Shown piece after piece: positions 10,755 through 22,960 of a stretch of 64,000 nucleotides of DNA (position 1 is its first letter; every line of letters starts with the position of its first letter). Position numbers and translations under genes: made by a program. The notes under the pieces were generated by a model. It did no database searches. It saw nothing but the letters and a program-made list of their open reading frames with translations, and was not told the origin of the DNA. Source of the DNA: Serpula lacrymans var. lacrymans S7.9 (lineage: Eukaryota; Basidiomycota; Agaricomycetes; Boletales; Serpulaceae); the NCBI RefSeq assembly GCF_000218685.1, contig NW_006763295.1, forward strand, positions 2,306,882-2,370,881. The letters are read 5' to 3'.

Positions 10755-12227
10755 TTAGAATGCAGTCGTCGAGTCAACCTCAATAGTGGGCACGATGGAT
10801 GCAATGAACTTGAGGAAAACCACCAAGTAGAAATCCACACGCATGCCGTCCGCTTCCTCATCTTCTACAGGCTTATCATCCTTCCCGCCTGATTTCCTGC
10901 CGAAACCCCATTTCTTCTTGTTCTCCTTAGTATCCTTAGGACTAGCCCCACCTGCATATTTGCGCTGCGCCAGCTGTTCCTCAACTACGCCTGCGTTCAT
11001 TCGTTCTATAACCTTCTTCATCACACTAGCGTGTTTGCAGGGGTGGACTGAAGCAGCTTGCAGAGTTGCTGAATGAGGGAATGCCTCGATTGTGACCGTC
11101 TTCAGTGCATGGTCTGCGGACACATCTTGGAAGATCTGAGGCGGCGTCAGAGGAGTTCCATTCTATGATCAGCAGTTAGCGCGATACAATGGAGCTTCTA
11201 GCCTTGGTTGCACGCACCTCATCGTAGCCGATGAGCCAGATTCGCGGCGTCTGGTAGTACTTGTCGTATGTGATCATGACGTCGTATGTTCGTACTTGCA
11301 AAAGGTTGCCCTTAGCAACTTCTACCTGGCTAAAAGGGAGTGATAGAATCGATACCATGAAGGATGGGTCACCAGGAGACCTACCTTACATCGAGGACGC
11401 CCGAGGACGGTATACCTTTGGCCTTGGGCGCAGCTATCGCTTCGTCCTCTTCCTCCAAATCTTCTTCCTCCATATCGGGTATGTCATCTAAATCAGGCGT
11501 ATCTCCTACTGTGGCGCCAGTGGTAGAGGCACTAATCGACAAGTTACCGATAGCACTAGCGACGTCACTCTCGTGATCTCCATCCAAGTCTGGGATGTCG
11601 TCTATCTCCCCTGGATTGGCTGCGGAATCCAATGTAGGTTTGCGTCCTGCATGAGTTTCGACCCACTCGTCTGCCTCATTTCCCGTAGCGGAGGTGTCTC
11701 CAAAGGAGAGCAGCCGTTCAGCATCTTCGTCTGCATCGGTGTAGGCGAGAGAAGTGGCTCGACGAAGGCAGGGAACGCCACGGGTAACAAGATACTGCTT
11801 GTCCGTGGGCAGATAATCGCGAGCTTTAGAGATGTCGCCTTTCTCCCTACATTGTCATTTATTCGCATGAGCTTACAACCATCGTCTCAGAGAAACGTAC
11901 CAAGTCCACACTGGGAATTTGTACGCCAGGAAGTCGCCTGCAGCCACAAACTCCTCTAAAGCACGATAGTTCTGTCAATTCCGCCCGTATTGATAACCTT
12001 TGGTGAATACAGACCTGGCGTGATTCGTCCGTGTTCCTTGAATTTGCTTTCTTTAAGAACCTGCCAGATCACGACAGTCGTTTAGCTGACTATTTGCGAG
12101 GGCGAAGGGGAGTAATCCATACGGGACTCAGATAGTCACGGACCGCCCAATATTGTTGCTTCAGAGATGAAATATCAGCACAACGTAATATGATTGTTGG
12201 TCAAGAAGTTACCTGAATGGCATGCAT
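10755..12227 (-). CDS. ATG3: Autophagy E2-like conjugating enzyme Atg3
   Basis: Seven exons splice cleanly into about 370 residues. The start at 12227 gives MHAIQ, then (after 46 and 62-bp introns) [12 protein letters not shown] and [34 protein letters not shown], the Atg3 N-terminus. A long acidic, disordered insert ([10 protein letters not shown]) sits in the middle as in the family. The E2 core follows: [31 protein letters not shown], the catalytic HPC motif within [13 protein letters not shown], and [13 protein letters not shown] near the end. Atg3 accepts Atg8 from Atg7 and transfers it to phosphatidylethanolamine during autophagosome formation in the cytosol. No lesion is seen. A Gly/Lys-rich loop ([13 protein letters not shown]) lies just after the catalytic region. 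Confidence 0.95.
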
Positions 12228-12562
12228 GGTTCTGAAGAATACACGAAACTGAAGACCAGTACAATCAGTAACGAAATGCTAATCGATTTAGCTCAGGCTG
12301 AGAGAGAAGGGCGCGGTACACGTGATCTTGTCAAGAATGTCAGTGTTACGGCTGTGACCAGTTCGTGACTGACAGAAGATTGTGATTGGAGCAAAAACAT
12401 GGGAATAAATGTCTGAAGGACTTTATATCTACTGGTATTGATTCGTCAATAGTATCCCAAGCTGTTACTGTCCACAGGGGCTGAGCGGAAACATGTTCAT
12501 ACTCGATGAGATATTTTGAGCTCCTTGGAGTAAAAAAGAACTCCAAAAAAGTTACCAATCTA
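12228..12562. other. Intergenic between ATG3 and tRNA-Val
   Basis: 335 bp holding the ATG3 upstream region and the 3' flank of the tRNA. No further gene is seen. Confidence 0.4.
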
Positions 12563-12636
12563 TGATCTGACCCTGGCTCGAACAGGAGACCTTCTGTGTG
12601 TTAGACAGATGCGATAACCAACTACGCCATCAGACC
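12563..12636 (-). tRNA. tRNA-Val (anticodon AAC)
   Basis: The 74-nt minus-strand sequence folds as a cloverleaf. The acceptor stem GGTCTGA pairs with TCAGATC (one G-U). The D arm contains the A-box TGGCGTAGTTGG. The anticodon arm TCTGT/ACAGA encloses CTAACAC, giving anticodon AAC (reads GUU/GUC, valine after A-to-I editing). The T arm has the B-box GTTCGAGCC. No intron. The discriminator base is A. Confidence 0.93.
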
Positions 12637-12749
12637 GACAAGTTAGTCACGACTTATGCCTTCCGAGTATTCCAAGCTGCACAAGGTGTATAACAGCTAT
12701 TGTGACCACACCCCCCAGGAGTAAATGCTAAGATTTCCGTAGTGACAGA

Positions 12750-13657
12750 TTAGCTACGACCGTTTGAGCTATTTGGCAAGACCTTAGTACCTGCACCCCG
12801 ATTTCCATGGCCTCCGATGTTGATTATTGGGCTATTAACATTGGCGTTTTCACCACCGGGAAAAAAGCGTGCCATGAAAGGAGATTCGGCTTCAAGACCC
12901 CACATTGATGGCTCGCTCATCGATGTAAGTTGTGATTGTTGTGTATGTGAATAAGGCGGGGGATCGGAATCCATGGATGAATTTCTTCGACGGCAGTGAC
13001 AGCTGGCCGATCGCGAAGGGCCTTAATTATCCATGGTCGTTTTCTGGTATCAAGGACCATTACTCTTAGATGACCGAAAATTACCTTGAATGGGACCATA
13101 TCCCCCATGAACGTTACTTTCTTCGGTCTGTGTACCAGGAGGGCTGGTTGACCTCGGTGAGGTACAATCGTATTCAATAATGTCTCTCAGACCTTGCTTC
13201 TCTAGACCATGAGGCGGAGCAATAAGATGACAAAACCAGTGAACTAACCTGAATATAGTTTATAAGGTCCGTGCAATCCTGAACATGACGATCAGCCTGG
13301 TTTTGAACATTCTCAGATTGCTCGTTGCGCGATAAGTCTACGAGCTTTCGCTGTGTAACTTCACATCTTTTGATATGAATTGATCAAGATAAAGTACAAC
13401 TGAAAGCAAAGAAAACTTACGCCAAGTACATAGCAAGGAATTTTGCGGCCATCGCCTTGGGGATACCGCCTTCGCAAGCGCAGAGTATGTCCAAAACACG
13501 AAGTAATTTCTGTTTTGAATCAATTAGTCGATTGGCTATACAAGCTGAGCGCGACAATTTGGTGAACATCCCAAACAAGATAGACATGCGTCGTAATAGA
13601 CTTTAGGGCGAAGAACTTGAAGAGCAGGGGTCGTAAACTTGGTAATGGACGGACCAT
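12750..13657 (-). CDS. Single-module relative of the tandem-module protein
   Basis: Start at 13657 (MVRPLPSLRP). Spliced pieces read KLLRVLDILCACEGG-IPKAMAAKFLAMYL, then (intron near 13418) ACEVTQRKLVDLS...RHVQDCTDLINYIQ, a Ser/Thr/Pro linker (SPRSTSPPGTQTEE), an intron near 13050, then MDSDPPPYSHTQQ and the tail INIGGHGNRGAGTK. The two-exon helical module, its internal intron position, the 'RH..C.DL...IQ' end and the GGH..GAG tail match the plus-strand gene at 22540-26292, which has five modules. I know no named family. Predicted: a soluble helical domain, a disordered linker and a Gly/His/Asn-rich tail. First-intron borders are tentative. It lies just beyond the tRNA. Confidence 0.6.
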
Positions 13658-15209
13658 AGTTTCCGAGCTTGTGCTTTATACTCACTGGGTGCTGAGGCGT
13701 ACTAAAATGGATTTTTCGAGGCGCATTCTAACATTCCTAAGAAAAGGATAAATGATATCTTCAAGTTCAGGGAATATACTAGGCCTTACTTGCATGTATA
13801 CACGTAAACTTGAAAATACAATGGTACTGGACGTTCATGATATAGTGCTTCAACCAGTTGAATATTGCACCTATCTATCTGGGCCCGTCGTGATAGGTAA
13901 ATATTTAGAACTGGTTGGAAGGTTCAAGTTGAAGGAGAGGCTCAAAGACTCGGAAATCAGCAAGTCCAAAAATTAAAATTCCCACAGTTACTTAATTCTT
14001 GTAGTACTACTCACTAGTACAGTACTGTCATTACTATAGGAGGATCTTGGCCATAACAGTACCACAGTCGACGTTCCCGCGTTGGCATCCACCATCTGCA
14101 ACTAAAAGAAGCGACATCAGAGTTGATGGTATATTTTTTAACCCTCAAAGTTTCAACATTAATTTCAATGGTGGTGGCAACTTGAACGTGCACTAGAAGG
14201 AAGAGTGCCAATTTAATTTTTTTGATCTTTTCCGAGTCCGCCTCCAGTCCCTTGACGCTTCATTCGACATATGTGTACCCATCTGTACCGGGAAGTTGAT
14301 AGTGTTCCCACTCTGCTCTATCGAGGCTTATCTGGTACCATCATGAGAGAAAATTTACAGTAAGTGTTTTCCCTCCAGTCGAACCCTCTTGGCGTTTCAT
14401 TCCAAGCGTATATGCTATGTAGCGAACGTGCCAGTGCGGAGGGTGTTTATGGATATGAAAATTCAGTTGCAAGGTAAGTTCACATGCGTTGTCTGTTTAA
14501 TACACTTTACATATGATCATCGTATCTCAGTTGTGCGAGCAAACGGTAATCCTTAGCCGGAATCTAAGGAAGTCGCGATTCAACTAAAATGATGGTGAGA
14601 CGAGATAATGAAATAACTTCAGTGTGATCCCATTGATAGGAGGAACGACTGTCTTCCTCCTAAATGGTATGCCTAGGGGAGACTAGTGTGATCCGGACAT
14701 ACCGTGTTCCACGTTCTCTTCCTGGAGCGCGAAGTCGGCACATCTGTGCCGTTTCTAAAATTCGTGCCAACTACAATGGTTACTTACCGTTTGGTATTTA
14801 GAAGCCATGTTCTCGATAGCATTTCTAGGACCAAATCACTTAGCTTTTGACGGCGACCGTTCACTGTCCTTTCCTTTCCTCCTGATTGTACACATTTACC
14901 TGCATCGTACTTCAAACACAATTTGCTTTTGGGTCCAGTCTCAAAAATCCAGTCAGGGCTGTCATTAGTGTGCAACAACGAAGTCACTTAATCGTGGAAA
15001 GGCTTGTGCAGCTGTTCTCTGTAACGCGGGATGATGGCGACATCTCTATGATGCATATCTGGGGCGTCGTTTGTGGTTCCCTCGTTTCACGTTTTCATGT
15101 CTTGGAAAGCTCTTGTCCGGTACTTATCTGTACACGTCTTAGGCGATCCTCATCACAATCCATGAATCACCGTTGTTTTTTGGATCTGCATCTGGAGGTA
15201 TAAAAATTT
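13658..15209. other. Mostly gene-free region with one tail-like fragment
   Basis: Apart from the fragment listed at 14069-14196, I see only short frames without motifs. Two AC/GT-bounded intron-like tracts near 14360 and 14475 do not link to a coherent protein. Confidence 0.35.
14069..14196 (+). pseudogene. Possible C-terminal tail fragment of the module family
   Basis: The plus-strand frame ends ...DIRVDGIFFNPQ-SFNINFNGGGNLNVH-stop at 14196. The short beta-prone Gly/Asn pattern resembles the tails of the two module-family genes (INIGGHGNRGAG; VVVGGHHNTGAG) and sits just upstream of the single-module gene. There is no N-terminal module in reach. The match is short, so this is a tentative fragment. 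Confidence 0.25.
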
Positions 15210-15677
15210 GATCTCGGTGACGGCCCCGTAGTCTACTGCAATGTCATTGCGGTGAATGGACACCATGCTTTACTCGCAAAGGAGATAGATGCCACCTGCA
15301 CAATGGTCCGTCCACCAGGTCAGCTGCACCGTGAACGCTTCCATGACTCTGATGACGATGACAGTCTTTTTCCGGCATGTTTCTCAAAGCAATTCTGGGA
15401 AAGAAATTGCGCATCCTCATATTATCAAAATTGCCCCCTATGTCTCTCATTTGATCTCTGGGGTGGCCCGGGATATCGCATTTCCGATTATAAAATCTGC
15501 TGTTCGTTATTTTCCTGTGATTGCTCTCACCGACTCTGCGCGTTTTACGATAACAAAGTTCGTACCGATGACGAGATTTTTTTGCACATTCCTAAAGAAA
15601 TTCCCTCTCTTTGGTTTGCGACGTCTTCAGGACGCTTAATGTTTGGGCGTGATGGCATTGCTCATATTCGAGGTTGA
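15210..15677 (+). CDS. Uncharacterised open frame
   Basis: Open from upstream of 15252: GDGPVVYCNVIAVNGHHALL, then an acidic DSDDDDS stretch and a Cys/Trp-containing C-terminal half. A TATA-like element lies at about 15199. The overlapping frame 15289-15639 is also open, so coding is not proven. I recognise no family and infer no function. Confidence 0.25.
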   Translation, partial: DLGDGPVVYCNVIAVNGHHALLAKEIDATCTMVRPPGQLHRERFHDSDDDDSLFPACFSKQFWERNCASSYYQNCPLCLSFDLWGGPGYRISDYKICCSLFSCDCSHRLCAFYDNKVRTDDEIFLHIPKEIPSLWFATSSGRLMFGRDGIAHIRG

Positions 15678-15873
15678 GAGGTTGTTGGAGTAGACAAGAT
15701 GAAGCGCGGGTTGTTCAATATGTATGGACCTTCAGGTACCAAAATGCATAAATAGCGTCACTCGTTATCCTACGTCAATTTATATTGTGCTATAATATTG
15801 GTCTTTTGAGTAGAACCTGATAGTTCCATCTCCCGCAGCGGTTGTTCCGTACAGAGTTGCATATTCAGCAAGG

Positions 15874-18739
15874 CTATTCACCATCCGAACTGGCCACATC
15901 ACTACTCCCATCGTCATCACGGTGCATTTTAACGTCGACATCCTCGCGAGGTTTCTGATTAGCGTTCTGACTTGATACGGCTTCGTCTGTATTTGAAGAC
16001 GTCGTAGCAGTGAAGCCCGATAATACGCCGGCGCCTCCCGACTTTCGTGCTTGTGAATTCTTCCATAAATGGTCACATGACTGGTTATGTGACTTGGAAA
16101 ATGAAAAGTTAAAGTATAAAGAGTGAAGCGTAAGTAAGTGCTGGTTATGTCTATTGTAACAGTCGTTCTGTCTTTCTTTGTGAACATCACGCTGACCTTC
16201 TACTACTTGACCCGTTTCCGTGTCGACGTGCTGTTTTCTCCCAACATAGGCATCATAGCTTGAACTTGGCCACATCGGCGTCACTGCCATTCTGTTGCTC
16301 GAATGCTTTCCATGCTTCCAACAAGGCGACACGCTGAAGGGAAAGTTAATAATCATCGTTGGATTTTAAGTATGCTGTGATATCTTACCTCAGCTTTAAG
16401 CTCTTTACTCTTAAGATCTTTATAACCCTTCTCAAATACTTGGCGGGCCATGTTTGCATCGCCTTCGACCATCCGTGTTTCCCCCTCTTCGTCTTCACCT
16501 TCCTCATCCCTCATTGCTCGAGGAAGAGGGATACTGGCCCCTTCAAATTCGGCATATGATATCCAGACTTTGTGGTGCCCACTTAGGCTCACTAGTCGTT
16601 CATACAACAACCTAGTCTTCTCCCGATCACCCTGTTCGTCCACCTCGAAGTCGATGTATGCTTTCCATAGGATCTCAGGCATAGAGAGCGAAGGCTGCGA
16701 AACACCGAGCTCGAAGATAGCTTCTGCACGAGCAAAGTCCTCGAGAGCGGTCTCCAGTTCCGCATATTTGATCCATGCCGTAGAGTTTGTAGGGTCAAAC
16801 TTGATAATGATAAAAGCATCAGTATACTAGCAAAATCGCTAGATAAATGGGAAAACTTGCCTCGATGTATTTTTCATACAGAGTGCGCACTCGGTCAAAC
16901 TCCCTGAGCTAGATAGCTTACCATTAAATACGGAACATGGTATACCAAGAAATAAATGACTTACATCCATCTCAAGCTGAATATACCCCTTGAATAAAGC
17001 TTCTTTGGGACACATACCAATTGCAGCACCCAAAATTTTACGAGCGGCGGCCAAATCTAGCCGCCTGACCTCAAACCTAGCTGCCATTATCCATAGCTTT
17101 GCGAACGTGAACTGTTTATGTGGAACAAGGTTTAAAGCTGTACGATAAACTTGTCGTGAGCGTTCATGATCCTACATAAATTCAGGTAAATTCGTCTGTA
17201 GCATATATCAAGGCTGAGATATGTCACCGACCTTAGTATCTATCTCTTCGAATAGAGCATAGTCAAGCCAAAGGAAAATATACCGTCTCCAGTGCCTCTT
17301 CTCTTGACCCGGTGGGACGTGTGCAACAGCACGTTCGTAAACGTCCCTCACCCGCTCGACCGCTGCATCCTCCTCCTCCTGAGTTCCACCTTCTTCTCTC
17401 AGCGTCCGCACAGCGCCCTCTTCTAAACGTACATAATCAAACCATACATCGTAATTCCTGCCGTCATGTGATACCTCATCTTCATACTGAATGCGACGCT
17501 TCCCGATTACCGTAGCTTCTACTATCGAACGCGTACCATGTTGTTTTTCAAACCGTGTGTAAGCAGCATATAACGTAGTCGACTTGGAGCGAGGTAGGCG
17601 AGATAAAGCAAACTACGATCGGCCGTAAAACTTTAGTCCAGAGTGATGATAAGTAGATAGTAGAAATACCTTGTATATAACCCGAGCACGCTCATATTCT
17701 TTGAGACGCGTTTCCATTTTTGCAAATGCGTTAAAGACGGCCTGAGCCTTTTCGACTTGCTCTTCCTCGTCTCCAAAGAACTCCAGAGCCGTTTGGAATA
17801 CCTCCCGAGCTTTATCGAGCTTTCCCCGCTCCTCCTCGAATTTTGCCCATTTCACCCATACACGGGGCTCAGGACGAACTGCTATCCACCGCTCATATAT
17901 CACGCTCGCACGATCAAGCTCATTGTACCGTTCTTCCATTTTGATGTACGCTTGCCATGCCTTGTCGTCCGGTTCCCATTGCATCCACCGCTCAAACACC
18001 TGACGTGCTCCAGGGACATTTTGCAGCAACTCCTCCAAGTATACATACTTATACCAAAGTTGGTCCACCCGAGGGAGTAGAGTGACTGCACGGTCAAAAA
18101 GGTTGCGTGCGTGCTGTACATTGCGGGACTTTAGCTCCATTTCTGTGTAGCTTAGCCACAGCTGTATACTACGTGGGTCGACATCCAGTGCGCGCTCGAA
18201 GATGGACCGCGAGCGATCAAATTCATTTTGACTCGACTATGAACATGTGTTAACTAAAGTTAGAAGTATATATGCAATACGCCTTACCTCCCAGTTGGCG
18301 TACTGAGTCCACTCTTTGCTGAAGCGCAATCAGCGAGAGATAACGGGCAATGAAATCGACTTACATGCTTCCCCTGGTCCGCCTGATCCGTTCCTCGAAC
18401 TCTTTACGTTTCCTCCCGCGATATTCGTGAAGTTCCTCAAAATCTTCAACCCGTTGTTTGGGAGCGCGGAAAGCAGCTTCTTGACGCTCTTGAGCCTGAG
18501 CAAAAGCGAGTCAATACTAACATTCTCATCTTAACTCACAGGTCAAACCTCTCGAAGTAGCTGCTCAGCGGTGATCTAATGACACGAAGAAAGTTAGACC
18601 TCAATTTAGCAGAAGATGGCTGAAAACATACTTGGACTTCCGCTGGAGCCCTATTCTTTATTCTGGAAGGTAGTTTCGTCAGCGCGAAATCACTATACAT
18701 GTGTATATGCTAATACCTTGGTGCCCTTCCGTCCTGCAT
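15874..18739 (-). CDS. CLF1: Pre-mRNA-splicing factor Clf1/Crooked-neck (HAT repeats)
   Basis: Start at 18739: MQDGRAPR, intron, [10 protein letters not shown], intron, [18 protein letters not shown] and [24 protein letters not shown], the conserved Crooked-neck N-terminus. More than ten HAT repeats follow (e.g. [82 protein letters not shown]). Clf1 is a scaffold of the Prp19/NineTeen complex in the nuclear spliceosome. At least eight introns are needed. The N-terminal 600+ residues splice well. The last part is irregular: after [14 protein letters not shown] the frame hits TGA near 16258, while [10 protein letters not shown] and the acidic end DVASSDGE read in another frame. A small indel or a short extra intron would explain this. 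Confidence 0.9.
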
Positions 18740-20601
18740 TTTCCAGACCTTGATGGCAGAGGGCTAAAGCGCAACTGAGAACTGCAAAATGGAAGTGTTG
18801 GGGAAGCAAAAGACGGGCGCCACTGAATCAACACAGGACCAAACATACATCGTTTCAAACTCAGGTCATATGTATCACTTATCAATACTCGTTGCTGTTT
18901 AGCGTGCGGACTGCATTTTGTACACGATGTCCATCTGATACCAACCCCAGACTCCTGCATCATACACGACTCTTTCTCGTGTTAAAATTCATCACCAATA
19001 ACGTGTGCGTATGTTCAGAATTGAGCGAAAGTCATTGGTCACAAATTTGGCATATTTATACTAATGGTCCCTATAACATGTCAGATCCCTTGAATTCCCA
19101 GTGCCCTACAACTGGTATCAATGGCCGTCTTGTCCCTTTTTTAATGGCCCGGGATTGGTGAAGAGAATCATCATGTGTTGCCAGCATGATTTCCTGTATA
19201 CGAGCACGGAACTCCTGTCGGTTTCTCGTACTCGATAATGCTGAGCTGATCTGCAGGACGTGATCCTTACCATCGGATGTGATAAGAATGACGAGTTGTG
19301 TGCGAAGCTACGCACAAGGTGTGCCAGGAATGGCGGAAGGAGGTAGGAGGACCTGCGGATTCCTGGTTCACTGAGAGATGTCGGATATATGTGGCCGTCG
19401 TACATAAGGTATTGCAGCCTGTGAAAGACGAGGACAACCTATATCACACCGCATCAAACGCAATAAACAGGCTTCCATTGACGGAAAGCCATTACCGTGG
19501 CCAACACGAGCCAGCGATCTACTACCTTACCTTTAGGCGTCGATGCTTCCAGACCCTGAAATCGTGGATCGAAGCGAATCAACACCCTACTGATAGGAGC
19601 TATCGGTTCAATCATGGAACTCTGAAAGAAGAAAAAAAAACGCAAGTTATCCCTCCGGTGATTCGCTCTCCGAAGCTTTCGCACTGTATCATCTAGCTTA
19701 TTGAAAAATTGCACCTCCCGCCATGGACTAACCGATCACATACAGCTGGCAGCATCATAGAGTCGAAACGCAACGCTCCTTTTTACCATATGATCGGATC
19801 ATACACCGACCGATACGATCTGCTGGAATATGTCCATTCCACTGCAGATGATATTTTCGTCCTTTGCAATGTGTTTACTCAATGTATTCTTAGGCTCAAA
19901 TCTAGTCGATCCTTATCTCCTCCTGACTTCGCCGGCGTTGATGGGACTGGGAATATGTAATTGTTGGGTTCGCCAAAATTTCTACCATTCTACATCAGTA
20001 CCTAAACCTGGACGGTGATGATAAAAAATATCATCCACAGAAAATCAACTATTAGCATCGCTGCCAAAAACCAGTGGGGGTCTCTTTGAGTGTTATATTC
20101 GAGCTTCTCGTGATCATCGATGCCCTGAAACATTCACGAGTATACGGGTATAGGTCGCCCAGTCAGTGCCTGTGCTAGGAGCCAATAAACCCCACATTGC
20201 TCAAAGCAGTGTCGGGTGGGGGCATGGAACCATGAACGTGTACTACACAAGGCTATATGCAAGAAGATGTGCGCCCTGGCAGATCGTTCTATGTCGACAA
20301 GCAAAACGCAGAAAACCGACTGCAGTAGCTTTGAAATGATGTATGCTCTGAGAGTGAGAGACGAGTTTCTTCGGGGACACCAGGGCATATAGAAACTATC
20401 GTCCGGAATCCGTCTATACTTTAGATCTTACCTTCATTACATGTGCACAGCAACATATTTATCTTCGTATCCTTGCACGTTAGCAGTCTTTGAATATTAA
20501 ATAAGTAATCTGATCCTGTTGCACTATGGATGGCGATATGAGATATATAATTAGTATAATTGGCAGTAAAGATAGTAGAAGATGTTGGGAGGTCAACTTA
20601 A
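18740..20601. other. No confident gene
   Basis: About 1.9 kb upstream of CLF1 and downstream of the lipase. The longest frame (19298-19696, plus) starts with GTG and has no motif I recognise. A second frame at 19830-20018 has one hydrophobic stretch. Either could be an exon of an unrecognised gene; I cannot support one. Confidence 0.35.
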
Positions 20602-21743
20602 TCATATTTTCCGCTTCTGCTCTTGCTCCATCCGTTTCCTGTACAGCTGTTCCCATCCTTCCTCTTTGTGTACCTCCTTTAACCACCACATACGGCGCGC
20701 GGCTTTTTCCATATCTCGGCCATTGTAGTAGTTGTGACCTCCTCTTGGGTGAGTAGGTATATCCTTTATTTCAGAATGAGAGTCGAAGAGGGCACACTCA
20801 GATTCCGATTCGGGTATATGATATAAACGTCCGTGCACATAGTATAACGGATTTTGTGAGAAATGTCTGTAACCCAACTTCAGTGGTGGGAGTGAAGGAA
20901 CTCCTAATAATCGCATCAACGTCTAAAAAATTGATATGTCCATCGAACAGCACACTTGCCATCATTATATCCCTTGACACAGTATTCCTGAACAGAACCT
21001 CGACCATATTCGGTGCGACATCCATCTACTAGACTACGCCAGCATTGGACGAGCGCTTCGTTCCCACACCTGGGAGCACCAAAGGTTACAATCTTCAGCT
21101 TCAGTCCACGTGTGATTTGAATTTCGTCACTATTCAGGATGTCGAAAGCAAGAAGATAAGACATTGCACCACCCATACTGTGACCTGTAATAACCAGTTC
21201 TCCAATGATATGTCCCTCCAAGCTCTCCCTGATGGCATCGAAAACCTGCGACCGAATACCTAGATACAGGCTCCAGAATCCAGAATGTACTTTGCAGCCG
21301 CTCCCAACACTGTGAGCAACTTGATGTGCTCGTATTGTATATGCCGCCTGCCATATAGAGGACGTGCCGCTGATCGCAACCACCAACTGTTCAGTTTTTT
21401 GTCGACGAACAATGAACCCTGACAGATTTGCGACTGAGCCGTGGAACGAGCGCACAAAATCAGATGTATTGAGTGCATCATATCCTTCCAAGGGAAAACC
21501 AGGTGACAACAGTAAAGCAAGGTTGTTGAAGGCGAATTCGAGCGGAAACGGGCAGTAGACGAGCTCTGAGAATTGGCCCAGGGTTGCAAGCTCTAGATGC
21601 AAGTCCGGAGATGTCAGGTCATCGTCGTTGAGAATACGAGGTGAGCGGGTAGCTAATATTTTCGAAATCCAGCGAAAATTGATGAGCCTCTCCGAGGCAT
21701 ACATGTGCCGCTGCTCGGGCGAAAGCTCGATTGACGGTGACAT
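20602..21743 (-). CDS. Class 3 lipase-like alpha/beta hydrolase
   Basis: Two exons give about 361 residues. Exon 1 (21743-20960) carries LVVAISGTSS near residue 120, the nucleophile elbow GHSMGG at 187-192 (Ser189) and IVTFGAPRCGN near 218-228. A GC-AG intron (20904-20959) joins GYND to GVPSLPPL, giving GYNDGVPSLPPLKLGYRH, then YYVHGRLYHIPESESE with the likely catalytic His. No signal peptide or membrane segment is evident, so it is probably intracellular. Class 3 lipases hydrolyse acylglycerols; the natural substrate here is unknown. The C-terminus is charged (WEQLYRKRMEQEQKRK). No lesion is seen. Confidence 0.88.
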
Positions 21744-22539
21744 CGATAGTAATATTGATTAAAACTGAGTAATCTTGAGATGTTATAGACTTGAAAGACG
21801 TTGAAATGGGCGATGTATTCCTAGAGAGCGCGATTGAGCAATGATGTAGCGTTTGTGGAGTGAGTATTAATGAAACTGACCCTTTGGTTCCGAACCAAAA
21901 GCACCGTAAAAGTCCGTGATCATGACCACGCGCGACGCGTGCAATTACAATCCCATACTATGACCGGTGCAGGTAAGTTTACTGAGCGCTCACTAGCGCT
22001 CACTTATGGGATAACTCGACGGGCATTTCTTCGTATACTAGTATACGTAGGCGCACGATGAATTATTTGCTCACCTTTGCTCACTAGCGCCCATTGGCAT
22101 TGACATTGATGGGAAACACGGCCTCCTACTTGACTACTACCATTGACACCTCACGGCCCATTCGAGTCCCAATACAAATACTGTAGGACCGGATTTAAGG
22201 ACCCCCTAAGGCTAGAAGCAATAAAGATATCCCATTATTTGAACACATGCCATCAACGAGTCACCTACACAACACGAGGATGGTCACTGCACCCGGCTGC
22301 TTCGAACATTCTGTTTGCGTTGAGGGCTGAGGGAATTGGGACCCACAACTTCAAATATATGCTGGATACGGCCTATCAATGCTGCACAGCACAGCTATAG
22401 CTGTGACCATCCTGTTTACTTAACCGTGCGACGACTTATTGTTCCTTCGATTCCTTGTATTCAAGTCGCGAAGGAGACGCTGTCGATGTGCTAATCGGCA
22501 ACACAGTACCAAGAATATCCCAAAGCTATAAGATCGCAA
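21744..22539. other. Intergenic with a short module-family tail match
   Basis: About 800 bp between the divergent lipase and module-repeat genes. At 21950-21978 the sequence CCATACTATGACCGGTGCAG followed by GTAAG closely matches the tail region of the 22540-26292 gene (26192-26217, ...CATAATACCGGTGCAGGTAA). It may be a remnant of another copy's 3' end. Nothing else is recognised. Confidence 0.35.
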
Positions 22540-22960
22540 ATGGTCGCAGATGACCACCTCCAGTTCACTACCTTAAAGCTGGTCTTTTCGAAAATCGCAC
22601 TCATGGTCCAGATGAAAGTAAACGAGGAGTCGAAGCACTACGTCTTCAAACCCGGCTATTCGTCTAAAGGTCAACTGGTAGCAGCTCAAGGATATATAGA
22701 CTTGTCTCTACATGCGATTAAGCAATGTAAGGATGCTGGTCTTCCACGATCTGAAAGAGTGAAATTTCTCGCCCGTTATGACTTGTAAGTGGCTCGACTT
22801 GCTTTTATTATTTGTTGACGATGACGAATCTCGGTATAGATACAAGAGGCAGCAAGAAGAATTTGTGGAACAGAAACGTTCCTTCCAAACCTATCGTCCA
22901 GCCGCAAAAGTTTTCTGTCGCCACTTTCAGAATTGTCATCGTCTGTACGAAAACATAATG
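22540..22960 (+). repeat. Module 0 (diverged copy)
   Basis: Exon pair 22540-22784 and 22840-22960. It shares the KG.L.AAQ.Y, LPR.ER.KFL..YDL-YK and RHF.NC..LY..I positions with modules 1-4 but differs at most other residues, so it is the oldest copy. Confidence 0.75.
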
